From assembly GCA_017549665.1 (NCBI GenBank), contig JAFYUD010000001.1:1-18994 (forward strand): a stretch of 18,994 nt of DNA, read 5' to 3'. The notes below the pieces were generated by a model. That model did no database searches, was not told where the DNA came from, and was given only the letters and a program-made list of their open reading frames with translations. This DNA is from Clostridia bacterium. GTDB taxonomy: Bacteria > Bacillota_A > Clostridia > Oscillospirales > Acutalibacteraceae. This document shows, one piece after another, positions 10,447-16,823 of this stretch (its first letter is position 1; each line of letters begins with the position of its first letter). A program made the translations under genes and the position numbers.

Positions 10447-11916
10447 ATGAATAATATTCCTGTTGTAAAAACTGCAGTTGTTGCTGTATCAAGAGACTGT
10501 TTCCCCATGTCACTTTCAGAGGGCAGAAGAAAGAATCTTGTAGACGCATACAAGGCAAAGTACGGTGATATCTACGAATGTCCCGTTTGTATCGAAAATG
10601 AAAAGGATATGCTCAGAGCACTTGAAGATATCAAGGCAGCAGGCTGCAATGCGCTTGTTGTTTATCTCGGAAACTTCGGTCCCGAGTCATCAGAGACACT
10701 TCTTGCTAAATATTTTGACGGTCCTGTAATGTTTGTTGCAGCTGCTGAGGAAACAGGTAACGACCTTATCGACGGCAGAGGCGACGCATACTGCGGTATG
10801 CTCAACGCAAGCTACAATCTCAAGCTCAGAAATATCAAGGCATTTATCCCCGAGTATCCCGTAGGTACAGCAGATGATTGCGCTGATATGATTGCTGAGT
10901 TTGTTCCCGTTGCAAGAGCTGTAATCGGTCTTAAGAATCTCAAGATTATTTCTTTCGGTCCCAGACCTCAGGACTTCCTTGCATGTAATGCTCCCATTGC
11001 TCCTCTTTACGAGCTTGGCGTTGAAATCGAGGAAAATTCAGAGCTTGACCTTTTTGAGGCATTCAATAACCATGCAGGTGATGAAAGAATTCCTGCTGTT
11101 GCTGCTGAAATGGCTGCAGAGCTTGGTGCAGGCAACAAAAAGCCTGAGATTCTTGAAAAGCTCGCTCAGTATGAAATCACTCTTCTTGACTGGGTAGAGG
11201 CTCACAAGGGCTCAAGAGAATTTGTTACAATCGCAGGTAAGTGCTGGCCCGCATTCCAGACACAGTTCGGATTCGTGCCTTGCTACGTAAACGGCAGACT
11301 TGCTGCAAAGGGTATTCCCGTTTATTGTGAGGTTGATATTTACGGTACACTCAGTGAGTACATCGGTTCATGCATCAGTCAGGACGCTGTTACTCTTCTT
11401 GATATCAATAATTCAGTTCCTGCTGATATGTACAACGAATATATCAAGCCTAATTATAACTATACTCTCAAGGATACATTCATGGGCTTCCACTGCGGTA
11501 ATACTCCCATCTGTAAGCTCAGCTTCGGTGAAATGAAGTATCAGAGAATCATGGCAAGAAATCTTCCCGTTGAGGTTACAAACGGTACTCTCGAGGGTGA
11601 TATCGCTCCCGGCGAAATCACATTCTACAGACTTCAGAGCACAGCAGATGCAAAGCTCAGAGGTTATGTAGCACAGGGTGAGGTTCTTCCCGTAAAGACA
11701 AATTCATTCGGTGGTATCGGCGTATTTGCTATCCCCGAAATGGGCAGATTCTACCGTCATGTTCTTATTGAAAAGAATTATCCCCATCACGGTGCAGTAG
11801 CATTCGGTCACTACGGTAAGGCTATTTACAATGTATTCAAGTACCTTGGTGTTGAGGATATCGGCTTCAATCAGCCTGTAGGTATGCTTTATAAAACTGA
11901 AAATCCCTTCGGTTAA
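10447..11916 (+). CDS. L-fucose/L-arabinose isomerase family protein, substrate unknown
   Basis: The 489-residue protein resembles the L-fucose isomerase/L-arabinose isomerase fold, enzymes that interconvert aldoses and ketoses with a divalent metal. The N-terminal half looks like the alternating alpha/beta substrate domains (for example DALVVYLGNFGPES-type strands near residue 65). Candidate metal ligands lie in CEVDIYG (E295, D297) and LLDINN (D319), with H349 in GFHCGNT. These are placed by analogy and are not proven. No kinase or aldolase gene for sugar catabolism lies beside it, so the real substrate is uncertain. The RBS AAAGGAAG sits 8-10 bases before the ATG, 22 bases after the DUF815 gene, so it may share that transcript. 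A strong terminator hairpin follows. Confidence 0.8.
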   Translation: MNNIPVVKTAVVAVSRDCFPMSLSEGRRKNLVDAYKAKYGDIYECPVCIENEKDMLRALEDIKAAGCNALVVYLGNFGPESSETLLAKYFDGPVMFVAAAEETGNDLIDGRGDAYCGMLNASYNLKLRNIKAFIPEYPVGTADDCADMIAEFVPVARAVIGLKNLKIISFGPRPQDFLACNAPIAPLYELGVEIEENSELDLFEAFNNHAGDERIPAVAAEMAAELGAGNKKPEILEKLAQYEITLLDWVEAHKGSREFVTIAGKCWPAFQTQFGFVPCYVNGRLAAKGIPVYCEVDIYGTLSEYIGSCISQDAVTLLDINNSVPADMYNEYIKPNYNYTLKDTFMGFHCGNTPICKLSFGEMKYQRIMARNLPVEVTNGTLEGDIAPGEITFYRLQSTADAKLRGYVAQGEVLPVKTNSFGGIGVFAIPEMGRFYRHVLIEKNYPHHGAVAFGHYGKAIYNVFKYLGVEDIGFNQPVGMLYKTENPFG

Positions 11917-11917
11917 T

Positions 11918-11946
11918 TCATAATTTTCCTCCTTATAACATATTAT
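11918..11946 (+). promoter_or_regulatory. Sigma-E-like promoter for spoIIID (predicted)
   Basis: TCATAAT at 11918-11924 is a -35-like element (sigma-E consensus kmATATT, one mismatch). A spacer of 14 bases follows, then CATATTAT at 11939-11946 (consensus CATACAnT with two differences). A start point near 11953 would fall at the beginning of the right arm of the terminator stem. In Bacillus subtilis spoIIID is a sigma-E gene, which supports the match, but this is pattern-matching on a short motif. Confidence 0.5.
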
Positions 11947-11975
11947 TGAATGATATGTTATGAGGAGGTTTTTTT
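11928..11975 (+). terminator. Strong rho-independent terminator overlapping the spoIIID RBS
   Basis: CCTCCTTATAACATAT at 11928-11943 pairs with 11953-11968 over 16 bases with a single G-U pair. The loop has 9 bases, and seven T's follow at 11969-11975. It should end transcripts from the isomerase-family gene. The right arm contains GAGGAGG, the ribosome-binding site of spoIIID. Any readthrough transcript would therefore also hide that site in the stem. Confidence 0.9.
11962..11968 (+). promoter_or_regulatory. Ribosome-binding site fixing the TTG start of spoIIID
   Basis: GAGGAGG at 11962-11968 is a near-perfect Shine-Dalgarno sequence 8 bases before TTG at 11977. The competing in-frame ATG at 11950 lies upstream of this site, inside the hairpin loop, with no RBS of its own. 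This decides for the TTG start. Confidence 0.8.
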
Positions 11976-11976
11976 C

Positions 11977-12231
11977 TTGAAAACTCTTGTTGAAGAAAGA
12001 GCTGTGGAGCTTGGTGAATATATTGTTGAACATAAAACTACAGTAAGGGCAACGGCAAAGCAATTCGGTATTTCCAAAAGTACAGTTCATTCTGATGTTT
12101 CAGGTAAGCTTAAAAGGATAAGTCCGTCACTTTATAATGAGGTGAGAAAGGTTCTTGATGATAACAAGGCACAACGCCATATCAGGGGAGGACTTGCGAC
12201 AAAGGAAAAGTACCTGAGTAAAAGAAAATAA
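11977..12231 (+). CDS. spoIIID: SpoIIID-like sporulation transcriptional regulator
   Basis: This is a small DNA-binding regulator that in spore formers acts in the mother cell, repressing and activating sigma-E and sigma-K genes. The predicted product has 84 residues, close to the ~93 of Bacillus SpoIIID. A helix-turn-helix spans about residues 22-41 (VRATAKQFGISKSTVHSDV), followed by a basic tail with RHIRGGLATKEKY, which is close to the family's RHLRGGEATKLKY. Translation should start at TTG 11977 because of the ideal RBS. The gene appears monocistronic: a terminator overlaps its 5' end and another lies 44 bases downstream. Its presence suggests the organism can sporulate or descends from a spore former. 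Confidence 0.92.
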   Translation: MKTLVEERAVELGEYIVEHKTTVRATAKQFGISKSTVHSDVSGKLKRISPSLYNEVRKVLDDNKAQRHIRGGLATKEKYLSKRK

Positions 12232-12237
12232 AAGAAA

Positions 12238-12259
12238 AAGTCAACTGAAAAGTTGACTT
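12238..12259 (-). terminator. Hairpin with T-rich tail on the minus strand
   Basis: AAGTCAACT at 12238-12246 pairs perfectly with 12251-12259 around a 4-base loop. Read on the minus strand the stem is followed by a T-rich run, the complement of the A-rich end of spoIIID, which fits a second terminator for the convergent operon. On the plus strand no T-tract follows, so it would not terminate spoIIID. Confidence 0.5.
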
Positions 12260-12270
12260 GCTAAGGACAT

Positions 12271-12313
12271 AAAAAGGGGTAATACGGTTATCCGCATTAC
12301 CTCTCATTTTTTT
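12271..12313. terminator. Bidirectional rho-independent terminator
   Basis: The arms 12275-12287 and 12292-12304 form a 13-position stem with one A-C mismatch and one G-U pair, closed by a TTAT loop. On the plus strand seven T's (12307-12313) follow. On the minus strand the A-run 12271-12275 becomes TTTTT. It therefore fits termination of both spoIIID and the convergent LuxR-type gene. Confidence 0.85.
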
Positions 12314-12336
12314 ATTTCCGGATCTGTTGCAGTGAG

Positions 12337-12362
12337 TAAGGTTACTGTTAAACCTTATTTTT
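12337..12362 (+). other. Weak AT-rich hairpin with T-tract in convergent spacer
   Basis: TAAGGTT (12337-12343) pairs with AACCTTA (12351-12357) and is followed by TTTTT. The stem is only 7 pairs. It may be a back-up terminator or chance. The rest of the spacer, 12363-12423, shows only a loose nested pairing (TTGCG with CGCAA, ATATTG with CAATAT), and I see no gene in it. Confidence 0.35.
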
Positions 12363-12423
12363 CCTTTGCGGAAGAGTGATATTGTTGTCTTACGGCCAAT
12401 ATATTCAACGCAAAAGGACGGCT

Positions 12424-13407
12424 TTATTTGTTCTGTGAACAGAATTGTGCGGCTTTTTCAAATAATTCAGTTCTGTTTGAAACCTCAAGCTTTCTGAAGA
12501 TTCCTGATGTATGTTTTTTTATGGTACTTTCTGTAACAAAAAGCTCTTCTGCAATTTCTTTTCTTTTTTTGTTTATCAGCAGAAGCTTCAGAACTTCTTT
12601 TTCACGCTGTGATAATGCATCAGCCGCAGTCCAGTCAGAAATTATGAAATCTATCTGTTCTGCACTGAATGAATATCTTGTTTCCTGCACATGAATTTCT
12701 GCAGCAGGTGCTTTTTCTGTTGTTTCTGCGATAATCTGTGTATCGGCAAGTCCGTAATCCTGAAGTATTCCGTAAAGAAAAAGAATAAGACATTCTGTGA
12801 TAATATAAGAAATTGAAAGGAATTCGAATCCTGCACCGATGATATTTTCAACCAGCCATATTGTTATGTTTCCGATTACAACAACTGCAAAAAATGCAGA
12901 ATGCTTTATTGAGATTACAGTGTGCTTTGCTGCTGTGTAAATAATGATGATCACCATTGCTGCAAAGTAACCGAAGAGGAAAACTTTAAATAAATTGTGA
13001 AGCGGGCCGTATTCCTTAATCAGTACTGCTGTGCCGTCGATTATTTCAAGTGATACGTCTTTATAATAAATCGGCAGCCAGCCACCGCTTCCTGCCACAA
13101 AAAGCACTGCAGAATTGAATACAATCAGAATTCTCGGCAGCCATTTAGGGTAATTTAACATCGACAGATTCATAATCATCATCAGCATACAAAGGGGGAG
13201 AAATACGCTGCCCATATATGCTATTCTGTTTGCCCACAGCGCTGTGTTCAGTGTTTTTGACACGGACAGAAGGAAATATCCGAAATCGCAGACCATAACA
13301 CTGATAAACAGGCACATCAGCCAGATGTCACGTTTTCTGTCTGCGTAAAAATATACTCCTGTCATAATAACGGCAACAGCGAATGCTATACCGTAAAATA
13401 ATGTCAT
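12424..13407 (-). CDS. Membrane-anchored LuxR-type transcriptional regulator
   Basis: This 327-residue protein joins an N-terminal membrane domain to a C-terminal DNA-binding domain. About seven hydrophobic segments occupy residues 1-215, roughly 2-20, 29-48, 58-80, 91-107, 136-157, 168-188 and 194-214. The layout resembles the seven-helix N-terminal sensor regions of some histidine kinases. After a linker, residues 264-319 form a LuxR/GerE helix-turn-helix: LSQREKEVLKLL begins it and KEIAEELFVTESTIKKH is the recognition part. There is no kinase or receiver domain, so the simplest reading is a one-component regulator that acts from the membrane. The RBS AAGGAGGAA is strong and lies within the end of the upstream XRE gene, one base separating stop and start. 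Its signal and targets are unknown. Confidence 0.85.
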   Translation of the reverse strand: MTLFYGIAFAVAVIMTGVYFYADRKRDIWLMCLFISVMVCDFGYFLLSVSKTLNTALWANRIAYMGSVFLPLCMLMMIMNLSMLNYPKWLPRILIVFNSAVLFVAGSGGWLPIYYKDVSLEIIDGTAVLIKEYGPLHNLFKVFLFGYFAAMVIIIIYTAAKHTVISIKHSAFFAVVVIGNITIWLVENIIGAGFEFLSISYIITECLILFLYGILQDYGLADTQIIAETTEKAPAAEIHVQETRYSFSAEQIDFIISDWTAADALSQREKEVLKLLLINKKRKEIAEELFVTESTIKKHTSGIFRKLEVSNRTELFEKAAQFCSQNK

Positions 13408-13408
13408 G

Positions 13409-13636
13409 TTATTCCTCCTTTTCCGTAATATCTATTTCAATTGAATTCCGCATACAGAAAGAATAGAATTTTCCGAGTGTCGCCATCTGCGGTGTTCTGT
13501 TTTCCCGTTCCCATCTGCTGACAGTTGCATAAGAAATACCCATCTGTTCGGCAAGCTGTGTCTGTGTAAGCTGAAGAATCATTCTCACGCACCTGACCTG
13601 TTCGGGAAAGGTCATATCTTTTACTCTAAGTTTCAT
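13409..13636 (-). CDS. XRE-family helix-turn-helix regulator
   Basis: This is a 75-residue, single-domain DNA-binding protein. The Cro/C1-type HTH covers about residues 11-66, with LTQTQLAEQMGISYATVSRWERENRTP as the core: helix 2, turn, recognition helix and the WERENRTP signature. There is no sensing domain. It is the first gene of a two-gene operon with the membrane LuxR-type regulator and is transcribed from a promoter that overlaps 10-bp repeats, so autoregulation at those repeats is plausible. Start ATG at 13636 has a TGAGG RBS 7-11 bases upstream. Confidence 0.88.
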   Translation of the reverse strand: MKLRVKDMTFPEQVRCVRMILQLTQTQLAEQMGISYATVSRWERENRTPQMATLGKFYSFCMRNSIEIDITEKEE

Positions 13637-13652
13637 GTAAAAACCTCATTGT

Positions 13653-13682
13653 ATAATATAGCATAATATAGCATAAATTTGC
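13653..13682. repeat. 10-bp phased repeats over the XRE operon promoter
   Basis: ATAATATAGC occurs twice in tandem (13653-13662, 13663-13672), and a third degenerate copy ATAAATTTGC follows (13673-13682). The 10-bp period equals about one helical turn. The middle copy contains the predicted -10 element of the minus-strand promoter, so a protein bound here would block or modulate it. Confidence 0.7.
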
Positions 13683-13693
13683 ATTAAAGTCAA
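13665..13693 (-). promoter_or_regulatory. Promoter of the XRE/LuxR operon
   Basis: Read on the minus strand, TTGACT (13693-13688) is followed after exactly 17 bases by TATATT (13670-13665). A TG sits one base upstream of the -10 (extended -10). Transcription would start near 13658, about 22 bases before the XRE ATG. Confidence 0.8.
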
Positions 13694-13764
13694 ATGTCAG
13701 AATTAAAAGTATTTTTCTGTTTGTTTGTGCATATTTTACAATCCCGACAGCCGATTTTTGACAT

Positions 13765-13814
13765 GGTAGCCCTTAAGGTAGCCCTTTTTTTATAAAAGTG
13801 TACCTGAGGGCTAC
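13765..13814 (+). repeat. GTAGCCCT direct and inverted repeat element
   Basis: GGTAGCCCTT occurs twice (13765-13774 and 13777-13786), and AGGGCTAC (13807-13814) is the inverse of both. The third copy can pair with the first copy (13 pairs in total, since AGGTA 13776-13780 also pairs with TACCT 13801-13805), or with the second copy (8 pairs). The two folds exclude each other. It sits in the divergent region between the XRE promoter and the zinc-ribbon gene. It may be a leader structure or a protein-binding site. Confidence 0.55.
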
Positions 13815-13875
13815 TTATTTTGTGCGTTTTTAAAGGGTAAAATAATATTGCAAATCAAAATAAGGAGGTAATGCG

Positions 13876-14235
13876 ATGCTTAAACCTGTGACAAAAAGAT
13901 TTGCAGACAAATCATCAATGAAAAAATTTGAGTTTGAATTTTATTGTGATTGCTGCAACAAACCGATACAGACCCAGACATATGAGTTCGTATCAGGATT
14001 CAGCAATAAGACATTTCTTAATGCTGATGAAAGGGAAGCTAGAGCAATTATCTATGCAAGTGATCACGGAAAAGCATATGAACGTGCAAATGTTGAGGTC
14101 AGACTTGAGCTGAACAAGTGTGAAATATGCGGTGATATGGTCTGTGAGGACTGTACCGTATATGATTCAGACGGAAACGTTCATTGTAAAAAATGTGATG
14201 AAAAGCAGAATCAGCAAGGAGGAACTGAAAAATGA
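13876..14235 (+). CDS. Small zinc-ribbon protein of unknown function
   Basis: I do not recognise a named family. The predicted cytoplasmic protein has 119 residues and no signal peptide. It carries an N-terminal Cys cluster (C24, C26, C27 in YCDCCNK), a middle region rich in charged residues, and a C-terminal set of C82/C85, C90/C93 and C104/C107 (CEICG, CEDC, CKKC). This looks like treble-clef or double zinc-ribbon folding. The RBS AAGGAGG is ideal, 7 bases before ATG 13876; a nearer ATG at 13871 is out of frame and soon stops. Its stop overlaps the ATG of the secreted dockerin gene by four bases, so the two are translationally coupled. Confidence 0.75.
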   Translation: MLKPVTKRFADKSSMKKFEFEFYCDCCNKPIQTQTYEFVSGFSNKTFLNADEREARAIIYASDHGKAYERANVEVRLELNKCEICGDMVCEDCTVYDSDGNVHCKKCDEKQNQQGGTEK

Positions 14236-16742
14236 AAAAAATTATCTCTTTAATTATCTCAGTTATTATGATTCTCGGTATGATACCGCTGTCGGTATCT
14301 GCCGTTACAACACTTTCAATAGTTCAGATAGGTGATATCAAAGCACCGGTTCCGGGATTTACACCCGACTATGATGCTACATACGGCACGGGATATAATT
14401 TTACTACGGAGCTTGATCAGGACGGCCAATACATGTGTTACGGTGTCACATGGGTTGATGAGACTGCAGGACGTACATTGTCTACCGATGATACATTTAT
14501 TGATGGTCATGTATACAGAGTTGCTGTAATTGTAAAAGCTCAGCCCGGTTATCAGTTCAGCAGAGTTGATAATTATACAACAAATATTGCAGGCGGTATA
14601 AACGGAAAACAAGGACAGACTTATGTCGTTTCCGGATGGTTTGCAGGTGAATACGTGGGTGTTACATACACATTTGAATCTTGTTCGTATACCCGTGTAT
14701 CTTCAGTTAAAATTACCGATCTTACTGTTCCTGCTTCAGGGGGAAAATTTGATTTCGAAGCAACCCCCGCAGACAGCACTTATAAAATAACCAATATCTT
14801 CTGGAAAGACCTTACAACAGGTTTATTTATGGATGAAGATGATGTTGCTGTTGCAGGTCATCAGTATGAGGTTGAAATCTGGGTTCTTGTAAACAACGGT
14901 TACAGATTCAAGCTTGATAATAATGATTATCTTGATATCACTGCTAAAATCGGCGCATACAATGCAACTGTTGCTGAATCATTTTCTGATATGTCCGCAA
15001 CAATTTCTGACAGATATATCGTTCCCGACGATATTACTACCGTAACAGTATCAGGTATTGATGCTCCTGTAAACGGTGCAACAGCTGACACAACCGCATC
15101 ATGCGGCTCAGGCTATAAAATCAAAGAAATTGTATGGGTGGATTCAACAGGTGAGTATTCTGAATGGGAATACGGCATCACTCAGTTCAAACCCGGCAGA
15201 GTATATACAGTTCAGGTTGCACTTGAAACAATCAGCAACTACAGATTTGTTATGGATGGTCCTTACAATGATGTAAAAGGCAAACTTAACGGAAATACTG
15301 CAATCGTTTACGGTTCACATTCATCAACTGAAGTTACAATCGGTTATGAATTCGGTGCAACGGAAAAAGAAATAATTTCATCTGTATCACTTACAGATAT
15401 AGCTGCGCCCGTTACAGGTGCGACTCCTGACACTGAAATTACCTGCAGTGATGGTGTGAAGATCACAAAAGTGGATTGGGTTGATACAACAGGTGAATAT
15501 GCTGATTATGTACACGGCATAACAAAATTTGAACCTGAAAGAAAATATACAGTACAGGTAACTGTTGAAACTCTTGATGGTTATGAATATCGTATGGATA
15601 TGGGTTATACAGATATAACCGGAACTGTCAACGGAAATACAGCAACAGTTTACGGCTCACATTCGGAAACAGAGGTCACAATCGGTTATGAATTCAATGC
15701 AACCGAAAAAGAAATCATTTCATCTGTAGCACTTACAGATATTGATGCACCCGTTACAGGCGCAACAGCAGACACAACAGTTACCGTCGGTGATGGATAT
15801 AAGGTCAAGGAAATTGTCTGGGTTGACACAACAGGCGAGTATGCTGAGTGGGAATACGGCATCACAGAATTCAAGCCCGGCAGAAAATACACTGTTCAGG
15901 TAGCACTTGAAACTCTTGACGGCTATGAATTTCTTGTTGTCGGCGGATATAATGAAGTAACCGGAACTGTCAACGGAAATACAGCAACAGTTTACGGTTC
16001 ACATTCGGAAACAGAAGTAACTGTAGGTTATGAATTCCCCGCAACAGAAATGGCAGCGCCAACAGTAATTTCTGCAGTGTCAGTTTCAGGTGTTGAAGCA
16101 CCCGTTACAGGCGCAACAGCAGATACAATTGTTACATGTGGCGAGGGATACAAGGTCAAGGAAATTGTCTGGGTTGACACAACAGGTGAGTATGCTGAAT
16201 GGGAATACGGTATTACAGAATTCAAGGCAGGCAGAGAATACACTGTCCAGATTACAATCGAAGCTCTTGACGGTTATGAGTTGCGTGTTGTCGGCGGTTA
16301 TACAGAAATAACCGGAACAATCAACGGCAAGGATGCTATAGTTTACGGTTCACATTCAGAAAAAGAGGTTGCAATCGGTTTTGAATTCCCCGTAACAGAA
16401 GCAGGAGCAATGCATAAGCATTCACCCGGTGAATGGACTGTAGTAAAGGCTGCTGAAATCGGAGTCGAAGGTAAAGAGCAGAAAACATGTACAGAATGCG
16501 GTGAAGTACTTGAAGAAAGAGTAATTCCTGCCCTTAAAAATCCCGATGAAGACATTATGCTCGGTGATGTCAATAAAGACGGAAAGATCACTGCAGCCGA
16601 TGCTCGTCTTGCACTTCGTATTTCAGCAACACTTGTGACTCCTACAGATTATCAGAAGAAAGCTGCAGATATGAACGGTGACGGTAAAATTACTGCTGCC
16701 GATGCAAGAAAGATTCTCAGAAAATCCGCACAGCTTGAGTGA
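14232..16742 (+). CDS. Secreted repeat protein with C-terminal type I dockerin
   Basis: This 836-residue exported protein is probably attached to a cellulosome-like scaffold or to the cell surface through its dockerin. A signal peptide covers residues 1-24 (KK, hydrophobic core, cleavage after VSA). Two diverged copies of a ~115-residue beta-rich module follow (about 30-150 and 155-260), then four well-conserved copies (268-380, 381-494, 495-611, 612-726). Each conserved copy has a D-A/D-APV-G-T start, a WVDTTGEY core, a YTVQV strand and a VNGN-A-VYGSHS end. Residues 728-768 hold an HKH...CTECG linker resembling a degenerate zinc ribbon. The dockerin is 778-836, with two Ca-binding loops (D779/N781/D783 and D813/N815/D817), each followed by KITAADAR. 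No catalytic glycoside hydrolase domain is visible. SD AAGGAGG lies in the preceding gene. Confidence 0.85.
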   Translation: MKKIISLIISVIMILGMIPLSVSAVTTLSIVQIGDIKAPVPGFTPDYDATYGTGYNFTTELDQDGQYMCYGVTWVDETAGRTLSTDDTFIDGHVYRVAVIVKAQPGYQFSRVDNYTTNIAGGINGKQGQTYVVSGWFAGEYVGVTYTFESCSYTRVSSVKITDLTVPASGGKFDFEATPADSTYKITNIFWKDLTTGLFMDEDDVAVAGHQYEVEIWVLVNNGYRFKLDNNDYLDITAKIGAYNATVAESFSDMSATISDRYIVPDDITTVTVSGIDAPVNGATADTTASCGSGYKIKEIVWVDSTGEYSEWEYGITQFKPGRVYTVQVALETISNYRFVMDGPYNDVKGKLNGNTAIVYGSHSSTEVTIGYEFGATEKEIISSVSLTDIAAPVTGATPDTEITCSDGVKITKVDWVDTTGEYADYVHGITKFEPERKYTVQVTVETLDGYEYRMDMGYTDITGTVNGNTATVYGSHSETEVTIGYEFNATEKEIISSVALTDIDAPVTGATADTTVTVGDGYKVKEIVWVDTTGEYAEWEYGITEFKPGRKYTVQVALETLDGYEFLVVGGYNEVTGTVNGNTATVYGSHSETEVTVGYEFPATEMAAPTVISAVSVSGVEAPVTGATADTIVTCGEGYKVKEIVWVDTTGEYAEWEYGITEFKAGREYTVQITIEALDGYELRVVGGYTEITGTINGKDAIVYGSHSEKEVAIGFEFPVTEAGAMHKHSPGEWTVVKAAEIGVEGKEQKTCTECGEVLEERVIPALKNPDEDIMLGDVNKDGKITAADARLALRISATLVTPTDYQKKAADMNGDGKITAADARKILRKSAQLE
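15033..16409 (+). repeat. Four tandem ~342-351 bp coding repeats
   Basis: The conserved modules start at 15033, 15372, 15714 and 16065. Stretches are identical at DNA level between copies: for example about 40 bases around 15617-15656 recur at 15959-15998, and about 35 bases around 15806-15840 recur at 16151-16185. Such nucleotide identity indicates recent duplication or gene conversion among copies 2, 3 and 4. Confidence 0.8.
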
Positions 16743-16766
16743 TTGAAATAAGAATCAATTTTATGC

Positions 16767-16792
16767 GCAGATAAGGAGAAATCTTTATCTGC
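16767..16792 (+). other. GNRA-loop hairpin upstream of the SPFH gene
   Basis: GCAGATAAGGA (16767-16777) pairs with 16782-16792 over 11 bases with one G-U pair, closed by a GAAA tetraloop. No T-tract follows, so it is not a standard terminator on the plus strand. It may stabilise mRNA ends between the dockerin and SPFH genes or mark a processing site. Confidence 0.5.
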
Positions 16793-16823
16793 ACGTGATA
16801 AAAAACCGAAAGGAGAAATAAAT

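Noticed and set aside
13820..13848. TTGTGC-17-TAATAT as promoter for the zinc-ribbon gene
   Set aside because: Spacing is right but both hexamers match poorly; TTGACA at 13758 has no -10 at a usable distance either. The promoter of this operon stays undetermined.
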